Source of the DNA: Janthinobacterium sp. 61
GTDB lineage: Bacteria > Pseudomonadota > Gammaproteobacteria > Burkholderiales > Burkholderiaceae_D
NCBI RefSeq assembly: GCF_002846335.1
Contig: NZ_PJMQ01000001.1
Location: 248,001-312,000 of the forward strand
DNA length: 64,000 nucleotides
Reading direction: 5' to 3'
The first letter of the stretch is position 1; each line of letters begins with the position of its first letter. Of this stretch, positions 7,899 through 15,172 are shown one piece after another. The notes under the pieces were generated by a model. It made no database searches. It saw only the letters and a program-made list of their open reading frames with translations, and had not been told where the DNA came from. The translations under genes were made by a program, and so were the position numbers.

Positions 7899-8689
7899 CG
7901 TGCCTCCGTGGTGGTGAGGGCGGCAGCGAGCTGGGCGTGTTCGCGCCCCAGTGCCGCCAGTTTCCGGCGCGCCAGCGTATGGCGCAGGCCAATCAGGCGA
8001 TATTCCTCGGCTTTGCTTTGCTGCATGTTTTTCGCCAGCACGGCCAGCAGGCGCTGCTGCGGCGTGTCGGCATACGCGATGTCCACGTCCAGCAAGCCGA
8101 GCACGATGTCGCGCTCGTTATCACCGCTTTTGTCGTACAGCAGCAGCAAGTTGTCGAGCGCGGCCAGCAGGGCTTGCAGCGGCGCGTCGCCGTCGTGCAG
8201 CACTTGTGCCAGGTGCGCCTGCTGGCTGGCCGCGCCGCCAAGGCGCGATAGTTGCTGCAGCAACAGGGTGTAGGCGCTGACATGGCGGTCGTCGATGCCG
8301 CTGCCAGGCCAGGCGCGGATGGCGGCGCCAGCACCAGCCAGTTCGGGCTGCACGTCATACGCATCGGCTTGCGCCAGCCGGCCCAGCGCCTGCAGGTACA
8401 GGCGCACGGCTTGCGTCAGGCGCGCGACATCCGCTTGCGCGGCGTGGCGCTGCGCATCGAGCAGCCGTTCGCGCGCGTCTTCGGCCGGTGATAGAAAGGG
8501 ACGGGCGCGCTGGTAGCTGTCCACGTGGCGTTGCGACAGTTCGCTGAAGGCGTTCAGGGCATCGGTGCCGGCGGCAAGGGCGCGTACTTGCGCGAGGTCG
8601 GTACGTGGAGTGGTGCAGCCGCACAGGACTGCAACCAGGCAGAGGCGCAGGCAAAGGGTGCGGCGATGGCGGGCGGGCAGGGCGAACAC
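7883..8689 (-). CDS. Hypothetical lipoprotein
   Basis: This 268-residue protein begins with a basic, hydrophobic leader and a lipobox (VLCGC, cysteine near residue 25), so it is probably exported and lipid-anchored. The remainder is helix-rich with no catalytic signature. The start is GTG at 8689, supported by GAGAGGTG just upstream. It overlaps the next gene by 16 bases, which makes a two-gene unit of unknown function. The residue after the lipobox cysteine is Thr, not Asp, so an outer-membrane destination is likelier than inner-membrane retention. Confidence 0.65.
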   Translation of the reverse strand: MFALPARHRRTLCLRLCLVAVLCGCTTPRTDLAQVRALAAGTDALNAFSELSQRHVDSYQRARPFLSPAEDARERLLDAQRHAAQADVARLTQAVRLYLQALGRLAQADAYDVQPELAGAGAAIRAWPGSGIDDRHVSAYTLLLQQLSRLGGAASQQAHLAQVLHDGDAPLQALLAALDNLLLLYDKSGDNERDIVLGLLDVDIAYADTPQQRLLAVLAKNMQQSKAEEYRLIGLRHTLARRKLAALGREHAQLAAALTTTEARWTDR

Positions 8690-8777
8690 GTCACCTCTCG
8701 ACAGTAAATACTGTATGGAAAGGTATTGTCGTGTCGCACTGCGCTGCCCGCCTTGTGCGGGCGCAAGCGCGTTGCGA

Positions 8778-9587
8778 TCAGTTGCCTATCGCGCGCGCAA
8801 TGTTTGATGTGCCCGTCAATTGCTCTCGCCAGCCCAGTCCGGCCACGGTATCGCTGGCGGGACGGTATTCGCAGCCGACCCAGCCTGCGTAGCCGACCTG
8901 GTCCAGCAGCTTGAACAAGTGGCGATAGTTGATCTCCCCCGTGCCCGGTTCGTGACGGCCCGGCGTGTCGGCGATCTGGATGTGGCGGATCAGGGGCAGC
9001 ATGGCGCGGATAGTATTGCTCAGTTCGCCTTCCATGCGCTGCATGTGATAAATGTCGTATTGCAAGAAAATATTGCTGCGCTGACAGTCGGCGATGATGT
9101 CGGCCGCCTGCTGGCTATGGTTCAGAAAGTAAGCGGGCATGTCGTAGTGGTTGATCGGCTCGATTAGTACGTTGATGCCGTGTGGACGGCAGGCGTCGGC
9201 CGCACATTGCAGGTTGCCGATCAGGCATTGCCGCGCCCGCTCCTGGCTCATGCCGGGCGGCACAATGCCAGCCATGCAGTGCAACTGTTTCGCCCCCAGC
9301 GCTAGCGCATAGTTGAGCGCCAGTTGCACGTTGCTGTGGAATTCCTCGCGCCGGCGAGGATCGCAGGCGATGCCCCGTTCACCATGTTCCCAGTCGCCGG
9401 GCGGAAAGTTGAACACGGCCAGTTGCAGGTGGTGGCGTTCCAGCCGCATGGCGATCTGGCGCGCCTCGACGGCATAGGGAAACAGGAATTCGACGGCATC
9501 GAAGCCCGCTTCCCTGGCGGCGGCAAAACGGTCCAGGAAGGGCAGTTCGGTAAACATCATGCTGAGGTTGGCAGCGAAGTTCGGCAT
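8778..9587 (-). CDS. hyi: Hydroxypyruvate isomerase / 2-oxo-tetronate isomerase family
   Basis: This 269-residue TIM-barrel enzyme belongs to the Hyi/OtnI family of the xylose-isomerase-like superfamily. It would interconvert hydroxypyruvate and tartronate semialdehyde, or a related 2-oxo acid. Typical blocks are the opening MPNFAANLSMMFTELPFLDR, the metal/catalytic glutamate in VLIEPINHYDMP, and the second glutamate in GCEYRP near the C terminus. Length matches the family. No glyoxylate carboligase or tartronate semialdehyde reductase gene is nearby, so the exact substrate (hydroxypyruvate or 2-oxo-tetronate) remains open. Confidence 0.85.
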   Translation of the reverse strand: MPNFAANLSMMFTELPFLDRFAAAREAGFDAVEFLFPYAVEARQIAMRLERHHLQLAVFNFPPGDWEHGERGIACDPRRREEFHSNVQLALNYALALGAKQLHCMAGIVPPGMSQERARQCLIGNLQCAADACRPHGINVLIEPINHYDMPAYFLNHSQQAADIIADCQRSNIFLQYDIYHMQRMEGELSNTIRAMLPLIRHIQIADTPGRHEPGTGEINYRHLFKLLDQVGYAGWVGCEYRPASDTVAGLGWREQLTGTSNIARAIGN

Positions 9588-9650
9588 GGCAGCACGCAGG
9601 TGAGGACGATAGGCACTATCCTAGCCCAAATTGGCAATTGGTGGCGTGCA

Positions 9651-9685
9651 TAAAAAAACCGTTCCAGAAGCAAGTTCTGGAACGG
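9651..9685 (-). terminator. Intrinsic terminator downstream of rhlE
   Basis: A perfect 11-base-pair stem (9659-9669 with 9675-9685, loop GCAAG) is followed on the minus strand by seven T residues (A-run at 9652-9658). It should end the rhlE transcript before hyi. Confidence 0.85.
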
Positions 9686-9743
9686 TCTTATCGTCTTTTT
9701 AATCAAGACAAACGCCGCCTGAAAGCGTAGCGAGCGGCAGTGA

Positions 9744-9799
9744 TATTGCGTCGAGTCGCGCAGCCGTACTGGAGTACGGCGAGCAAGGCAAACGCAATA
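9744..9799. repeat. Nested, symmetric inverted repeat in the rhlE 3' region
   Basis: Outer arms TATTGCGT (9744-9751) and ACGCAATA (9792-9799) enclose inner arms GCCGTACT (9763-9770) and AGTACGGC (9773-9780). Both arm pairs are perfect, and exactly 11 unpaired bases lie on each side between them, giving a symmetric 56-base structure. It lies 32 bases after the rhlE stop (minus strand) and upstream of the terminator. It could be an RNA element or a member of a dispersed palindromic repeat family. Confidence 0.65.
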
Positions 9800-9830
9800 G
9801 CGCCCCGCGCAGCAGCGTTAAGGCCGCGGT

Positions 9831-11198
9831 TTAGCGGCCGCGGCCGCCGGAACGGTGATTCGCTGCCGAACGCGGCGCATTGCCGCTACGGTTGCCACCA
9901 CCGCCGCCCGCTGGGCCGGCGCTGCGTGGCTTGGCGCCGCTGCCGCCGGTTTTCACGCGCACCACGGCGCCTGCTGGCGCGCGGCTGTTGTTGCGGTGAC
10001 CACCGGTGCCGCTGCGCAATTGCACAGGCTGGGCGCGGGCGTTCAGGTCTGGCTCGAAGCCTTCGATGACTTCGCGCGGCAGGGTTTGCTTGATCAGCTT
10101 TTCGATGTCTTTCAACATTTCGTGCTCATCCACGCAGACCAGCGACACGGCTTCGCCCTTGGCGCCGGCACGGCCCGTGCGGCCGATACGGTGCACATAG
10201 TCTTCCGGAATGTTCGGCAAGTCGTAGTTGACGACGTGCGGCAACTGGTCGATATCGATACCGCGCGCGGCGATGTCGGTGGCGACCAGCACTTGCAAGG
10301 TACCATCCTTGAACTCGGACAGCGCGCGCGTGCGCGCCGACTGGCTCTTGTTGCCGTGGATGGCCAGGGCGCCAATGCCGTCCGCGCCCAGCTGCTCGAC
10401 CAGTTTATTGGCGCCATGCTTGGTGCGCGTAAACACCAGCACTTGCGTCCAGTTGTTCGATTTGATCAGGTAGGACAGCATCGGGTGCTTCTTGTCGCGG
10501 TCGACGGGATGGATCTTTTGCTTGATCACTTCCACGGTCGAATTGCGGCGCGCCACTTCGATCATGGCTGGCTTGTTCAGCAAGCCGTCGGCCAGGGCCT
10601 TGATCTCTTCCGAGAACGTGGCCGAGAACAACAGGTTCTGGCGTTTTGGCGGCAGCACGGCCAGTACTTTCTTGATGTCGCGGATGAAGCCCATGTCGAG
10701 CATGCGGTCGGCTTCGTCGAGAATCAGGATTTCCACTTTCGACAGGTCAACCGTGCCCTGGCCCATGTGGTCCAGCAGGCGGCCCGGCGTGGCGACGAGC
10801 ACGTCGACGCCGTGTTTGAGCTGCTTGATTTGCGGGTTGATGCCGACGCCGCCGAAGATCACGGTGGAGTTCAGCTTGGTGTATTTGCCGTAGGTGCGCA
10901 CGCTTTCCTCGACCTGCGCGGCGAGTTCGCGCGTCGGTGCCAGGATCAGGGCGCGGATCGGGCGCGTGGAAGTGTTGCTGGTGATGGCCGCGCCATTCGC
11001 GTCAGTCGACAGGCGGTGCAGCACGGGCAGGGTGAAGCCGGCCGTCTTGCCGGTGCCGGTCTGTGCGCCGGCCAGCAAGTCGCCGCCAGCCAGCACGGCG
11101 GGAATCGCCTGCGACTGAATCGGGGTCGGCACGGTGTAGCCGTGTTCGGTAACGGCACGTACGATAGCGTCGGACAATCCGAGGGAGGAAAAGGACAT
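9831..11198 (-). CDS. rhlE: DEAD-box RNA helicase RhlE
   Basis: This 455-residue ATP-dependent RNA helicase is likely to act in ribosome assembly and RNA turnover. The motifs run in order: Q motif ([13 protein letters not shown]), motif [28 protein letters not shown] (in [13 protein letters not shown]), SAT, and motif [12 protein letters not shown]. After residue ~385 comes a Gly/Ser/Arg-rich, disordered, basic tail ending GGRGR, usual for RhlE and likely to bind RNA. The start at 11198 ([12 protein letters not shown]) matches the family; a further ATG at 11231 and readings up to 11447 lack family similarity. About 285 bases of untranslated leader lie upstream. Confidence 0.92.
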   Translation of the reverse strand: MSFSSLGLSDAIVRAVTEHGYTVPTPIQSQAIPAVLAGGDLLAGAQTGTGKTAGFTLPVLHRLSTDANGAAITSNTSTRPIRALILAPTRELAAQVEESVRTYGKYTKLNSTVIFGGVGINPQIKQLKHGVDVLVATPGRLLDHMGQGTVDLSKVEILILDEADRMLDMGFIRDIKKVLAVLPPKRQNLLFSATFSEEIKALADGLLNKPAMIEVARRNSTVEVIKQKIHPVDRDKKHPMLSYLIKSNNWTQVLVFTRTKHGANKLVEQLGADGIGALAIHGNKSQSARTRALSEFKDGTLQVLVATDIAARGIDIDQLPHVVNYDLPNIPEDYVHRIGRTGRAGAKGEAVSLVCVDEHEMLKDIEKLIKQTLPREVIEGFEPDLNARAQPVQLRSGTGGHRNNSRAPAGAVVRVKTGGSGAKPRSAGPAGGGGGNRSGNAPRSAANHRSGGRGR

Positions 11199-11482
11199 GG
11201 TAACTTTATTGTGAGATCGGCCTGTCGCCATCGTGGGGCGCCAGTCGCAGGCAATCAGATTAGGGGTCGAAAGACAGCGGCAAGGGGACTGGTCATATGT
11301 GCCGCACACGCGAAGTATAACAGCATGGCAAAAACGCGCCTGTTTTGTTTCAGGTTTGCAATGCCGCAAGTAAAGAAAAGTAAGGGCGCGCTTCGTATTG
11401 TCGTTCTTCCCTATTATTCCCTGCAGCACTCCATGCGCGGGACTCACCGTGGCGCCGGGGTGTTCATTCCTGGAGGAATATC

Positions 11483-13204
11483 ATGCGTATCGCCGATCTT
11501 CGCATCGCCACCCGCCTGTATGGCGGTTTCGGCACCATCGTCCTGTTGCTGGCCGCCCTGGTCACTGTCGCCACACTGAATGTCTCACGGCTGGGCGACG
11601 CCAATGCCATCAATACCCACACTTACCAGGTACTCGCCGAAAACAGTGCGATCCTGGAAAGCCTGATCAACATGGAAACAGGCCAGCGCGGCTACGTGAT
11701 CACGGGCGCGGAGGCATCGTTGGAGCCCTACAAGGCGGGTCAGGCCGGGTTTGGCACGCACCTGGCCACGGCGCGCGCCTTGACTATCGATAACCGGGCC
11801 CAGCAGGAGCGCCTGGCGAAGCTCGATGTTGCCAAGCAAGCCTGGCTGGCTGGCGCGCTCGAGCCCGTGATCGCCATGCGGCGCGCCGTGGCGCAGGGCA
11901 CGGCCGCCATCGAGCCTGTACTGGCGCTGGTGAACGAGGGCCGGGGCAAGCAGGGCATGGATGGCATGCGGGCACTGCTGGGCGAAATCGGCCAGGCGGA
12001 AACGACGCTGCTGGCGCGGCGCTCGGAAGCGGCGGCGGCCTTGCAGGCGCAGGCGCATTGGACCTTGCTGGGCGGCGGCGCGGTGGCGCTGATCCTGGCC
12101 GCCATGATCGCCTGGTGGCTGGCGCGTAACATCAGCACGCCGTTGCGCTCGGCGATCAACGTGGCCAGGCAGGTGGCGCAGGGCGACTTGACGGTGCAGG
12201 TGGAAGTGCGCTCAAAGGATGAGACGGGCGAGCTGATGCAGGCATTGAAAGACATGACGACAAGCTTGCTGCGCATCGTCACCGAAGTGCGCGGCGGCAC
12301 GCAGGCCATCGCCACGGCATCGCGCCAGATTGCCTCGGGCAATATCGACTTGTCCGCGCGCACGGAACAGCAGGCCAGTTCCCTGGAAGAGACGGCGTCG
12401 TCGATGGAGGAACTGACCAGCACGGTACAGCAGAACGCGCAGAATGCCAGCGAGGCCAACGGCCTGGCGGCGTCGGCCTCGGCCGTGGCCGGCAAAGGCG
12501 GCGCAGTGGTGGCGCAAGTGGTGGACACCATGGGGTCGATCAACGACTCGTCGCGCAAGATCGTCGACATCATCGGCGTGATCGACGGCATCGCCTTCCA
12601 GACGAATATCCTGGCCCTGAACGCGGCCGTCGAGGCGGCCCGGGCGGGTGAGCAGGGGCGCGGCTTTGCGGTCGTCGCCACCGAGGTGCGCAACCTGGCG
12701 CAACGTTCGGCCAGTGCCGCCAGGGAAATCAAGGCTCTCATCAACGACTCGGTGGCGCAGGTGGAGAGTGGCGCGCGCCTGGTCGACGAGGCGGGCCACA
12801 CCATGCGCGAGATCGTCGATAGCGTGCACAAGGTCAGCAGCATTGTCGGGCATATCTCGGCCGCCAGCGACGAGCAGCGGGCCGGCATCGAGCAAGTCAA
12901 CCAGGCGATCAGCGAAATGGACCAGGTGACCCAGCAAAACGCCGCGCTGGTGGAAGAGGCTGCGGCAGCGGCGGAATCCATGCAGGAGCAGGCCGCCCGT
13001 CTGGCCGATGCGGTGAGCGTGTTCACGACAGCGCAGGTGGACGCCATTCCGGCGCTGGCTCCCCGTCCCATCGTGCGCCATCCCGCGCCCGTGGTGGCAG
13101 CGCGCGCGGTGGCCCGTCTTCCCGCCAGGGCAGTGGCGCCCCGCGCGCCACAAGCTCTGGCGGGGAAACAGCGTTCGGGAGGGGATGAGTGGGAAGAATT
13201 CTAA
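11483..13204 (+). CDS. Methyl-accepting chemotaxis protein with CHASE3-like sensor
   Basis: This 573-residue chemoreceptor has a first transmembrane helix (residues ~12-32), a helical periplasmic sensor of the CHASE3 type (LINMETGQRGYVITG), a second membrane span (~193-212), a HAMP linker, and the long signalling coiled coil (tip GRGFAVVATEVRNLAQRSA) that contacts CheA and CheW. The C terminus reads EWEEF, close to the NWETF pentapeptide that tethers CheR/CheB in enteric receptors. The ribosome-binding site TGGAGGAAT is strong. No che genes are nearby, so it is an isolated receptor; the ligand is unknown. Confidence 0.92.
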   Translation: MRIADLRIATRLYGGFGTIVLLLAALVTVATLNVSRLGDANAINTHTYQVLAENSAILESLINMETGQRGYVITGAEASLEPYKAGQAGFGTHLATARALTIDNRAQQERLAKLDVAKQAWLAGALEPVIAMRRAVAQGTAAIEPVLALVNEGRGKQGMDGMRALLGEIGQAETTLLARRSEAAAALQAQAHWTLLGGGAVALILAAMIAWWLARNISTPLRSAINVARQVAQGDLTVQVEVRSKDETGELMQALKDMTTSLLRIVTEVRGGTQAIATASRQIASGNIDLSARTEQQASSLEETASSMEELTSTVQQNAQNASEANGLAASASAVAGKGGAVVAQVVDTMGSINDSSRKIVDIIGVIDGIAFQTNILALNAAVEAARAGEQGRGFAVVATEVRNLAQRSASAAREIKALINDSVAQVESGARLVDEAGHTMREIVDSVHKVSSIVGHISAASDEQRAGIEQVNQAISEMDQVTQQNAALVEEAAAAAESMQEQAARLADAVSVFTTAQVDAIPALAPRPIVRHPAPVVAARAVARLPARAVAPRAPQALAGKQRSGGDEWEEF

Positions 13205-13216
13205 TGATTCAGCGCA

Positions 13217-13284
13217 TGCGACAGATGTCGCAAATAGCGCTTGCGCGCGTGTGACTGTTGTCGCATAATTGTGTCAATAGTCAC
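13217..13284 (+). promoter_or_regulatory. Promoter and possible BlaI-type operator
   Basis: Upstream of the blaI-like gene is a perfect palindrome with arms TGCGACA (13217-13223) and TGTCGCA (13226-13232). The same half-site TGTCGCA recurs at 13259-13265. A possible -10 element CATAAT (13264-13269) stands 17 bases after TTGCGC (13241-13246). The second half-site therefore overlaps the -10, a natural place for autorepression. A wider repeat GTGACT/AGTCAC flanks the -10 (13251-13256 and 13279-13284). Binding is inferred. Confidence 0.45.
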
Positions 13285-13298
13285 TAGAAGGAATCACC

Positions 13299-13676
13299 AT
13301 GAGTACGCCCTCCGTCACTGAACTATCGTTATTGAAAGCCCTGTGGAAAGAGCAGCCGCTTTCCGCGCGTGAGTTGCACGCCCGCGTGGAAGATGCGCTG
13401 GGCTGGTCGTTTTCATCCACGCGCAAGACCCTGGAGCGCATGCTGGACAAGGGCATGCTGCTGCAGCGCAGCGTGCACGGCGTACTCGTCTATGAAGCCA
13501 ATGTGGACAAGGTGGCCACCCTGGCCGCGTTCGCCCATGACTTCGGCCGCCGCGTGATGGAAATCGATAGCCCCTTGCCGGTCAGTATGTTTACAGGCAG
13601 CAAACTGGTGGACCAGCAGGAACTGGCGGCGCTGGAACAACTGCTGCACGACTGGCCTCTCGACAGCAAGGAGTAA
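13299..13676 (+). CDS. BlaI/MecI/CopY-family transcriptional repressor
   Basis: This 125-residue winged-helix repressor matches the BlaI/MecI family in length and pattern (ELSLLKALWKEQPLSARELH, then SSTRKTLERMLDKGMLL for the recognition and wing region). In the classic system a BlaR1/MecR1 membrane peptidase inactivates the repressor by cleavage. The next gene, four bases later, encodes an M56 peptidase of that type, so the pair is likely a sensor-repressor module. AGAAGGAA before the ATG is a suitable ribosome-binding site. Confidence 0.85.
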   Translation: MSTPSVTELSLLKALWKEQPLSARELHARVEDALGWSFSSTRKTLERMLDKGMLLQRSVHGVLVYEANVDKVATLAAFAHDFGRRVMEIDSPLPVSMFTGSKLVDQQELAALEQLLHDWPLDSKE

Positions 13677-13679
13677 GCG

Positions 13680-15107
13680 ATGAGCTTGTTTACCCTGACT
13701 TTGCTGCAGGCAACGGCTGCCTGCCTGCTGAGCGGCTGGCTGCTGCAAGGCTTGCTGTACCTGGGGCAACGGCGCTGGCCTGCGCTGGCGGCGCAGCGCA
13801 GCGTGTGGCTCGGCGCGCAATTGGTGCTGGCCGCCGTGTTTGTGCTGCCGCTGTTGCCTGACACGCGACAGCTGAGCGTGGTGCCCGGGGTGAGCGTGCC
13901 GGTTTCCCTGGCCAGCGCAACGCCCGGCATGGCGATGGCCATGGATGCGCCAGTTGCCGGGCTGCCATCCGGTGCTGCGTGGCTGTCCCTGGTTCCGGCC
14001 GCCTGGAGCCTGGTCTATCTGCTGGGCGTCGCTTGCACAGCCTGGCGCTGGCAGCGTGGCCGCGCCATGTTGCGCACCTTGCTCCGGCTGGCGCAGCGGC
14101 GCCGGCTGCATGGCATGGATGTGCTGGAAGTGGATGCGCCTATCTCGCCGATGCTGGTGGGCGTATGGCGGCCGCGTCTGCTGCTGCCGGCACACCTGGC
14201 GCAATTTACGCCCGAACAGCAGCAAATGGTGATCGCCCATGAGTTGACCCATGCACGCCGCCGCGACCCCTTGCTCCTGCTGCTGGCCACCATGCTGCAG
14301 GCGCTGCTGTGGTTCAATCCGGCCGCACGCTGGCTGTCCGGCAAGCTGGCTTGGGCGCAGGAGCTCGGTTGCGACCGCCAGGTACTGGCTGGCCGCCCTG
14401 CGCGCCAGCGCCAGCAATATGCGGCGGCGCTGGTCAAGCAGCTGGGCCTGCAGGCCCAGCCGCTGCCAGGGTTGGCGTTTGGCGGCGGCCGCCTGGCCGA
14501 GCGCCTGCTGCGGATGCGTGACGGGCAGGATCGCTTGCCTCCGGCCTTGCGGGCACTGACGGCGCTGCTGCTGTGCGCCATCGGCGCGGCCAGCCTGGCG
14601 CTGCAGCCGGCACTGGCGTGGGCGGTGGCTGCCGCACCGGCAGCCGTGCTCGCTGCGCCAGCCCCGGCGCCAACTGTCTGGCGCAATCCCCTCGATACCA
14701 TGCGTGTGACCGGCTTCTTTGGCGTGGTGCGCGAGATGACGCCGCAAGGACATAGCGGCATCGATTTGGGCGCCAGGCGCGGCACGCCCGTGCATGCGGC
14801 GGCCGACGGCATCGCCAGCGTCAGCGAAGATGCGCGCCTCGGCAAGGCCGTCCGCATTGATCATGGCGGTGGCATCGAGACGCTGTATGCGCATCTCGAC
14901 CGGGTCACGCTCACGACCGGCATGGCCGTCACGGCAGGGCAGGCCATCGGCTCAGTGGGCGCCACGGGCCTGGCGACGGGGCCGCATTTGCATTTCCAGG
15001 TCAGCCATAACGGGCGCTTGCAGGATCCGCAGCAGTGGCTGGCCGGCCTCGATGCCAACGCCAGCGCGCGCGCCTTGCGCATGCGCAAGGAGCAGTTCGG
15101 CCGCTGA
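13680..15107 (+). CDS. M56-M23 fusion metallopeptidase (BlaR1-like plus LytM domain)
   Basis: This 475-residue membrane protein joins two peptidases. Residues ~1-300 are a BlaR1/MecR1-type M56 unit with several transmembrane helices and the zinc motif HELTH (residues 187-191, in IAHELTHARRRDP). After another membrane helix (~295-320) comes an M23 LytM-type domain (~340-455) with HSGIDLG and HLHF zinc-ligand motifs, expected to face the periplasm and cut peptidoglycan peptides or act as a wall-sensing module. BlaR1 proteins usually carry a penicillin-binding sensor there. It begins four bases after the BlaI-like gene. Whether the M56 part cleaves the repressor is an inference. Confidence 0.88.
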   Translation: MSLFTLTLLQATAACLLSGWLLQGLLYLGQRRWPALAAQRSVWLGAQLVLAAVFVLPLLPDTRQLSVVPGVSVPVSLASATPGMAMAMDAPVAGLPSGAAWLSLVPAAWSLVYLLGVACTAWRWQRGRAMLRTLLRLAQRRRLHGMDVLEVDAPISPMLVGVWRPRLLLPAHLAQFTPEQQQMVIAHELTHARRRDPLLLLLATMLQALLWFNPAARWLSGKLAWAQELGCDRQVLAGRPARQRQQYAAALVKQLGLQAQPLPGLAFGGGRLAERLLRMRDGQDRLPPALRALTALLLCAIGAASLALQPALAWAVAAAPAAVLAAPAPAPTVWRNPLDTMRVTGFFGVVREMTPQGHSGIDLGARRGTPVHAAADGIASVSEDARLGKAVRIDHGGGIETLYAHLDRVTLTTGMAVTAGQAIGSVGATGLATGPHLHFQVSHNGRLQDPQQWLAGLDANASARALRMRKEQFGR

Positions 15108-15172
15108 CGCCTGCAGGCCGGGCCGGCGCGGCGCGCCTGGCCCGGTGACCGTTCCTCCTTTTTGGAATTCCC

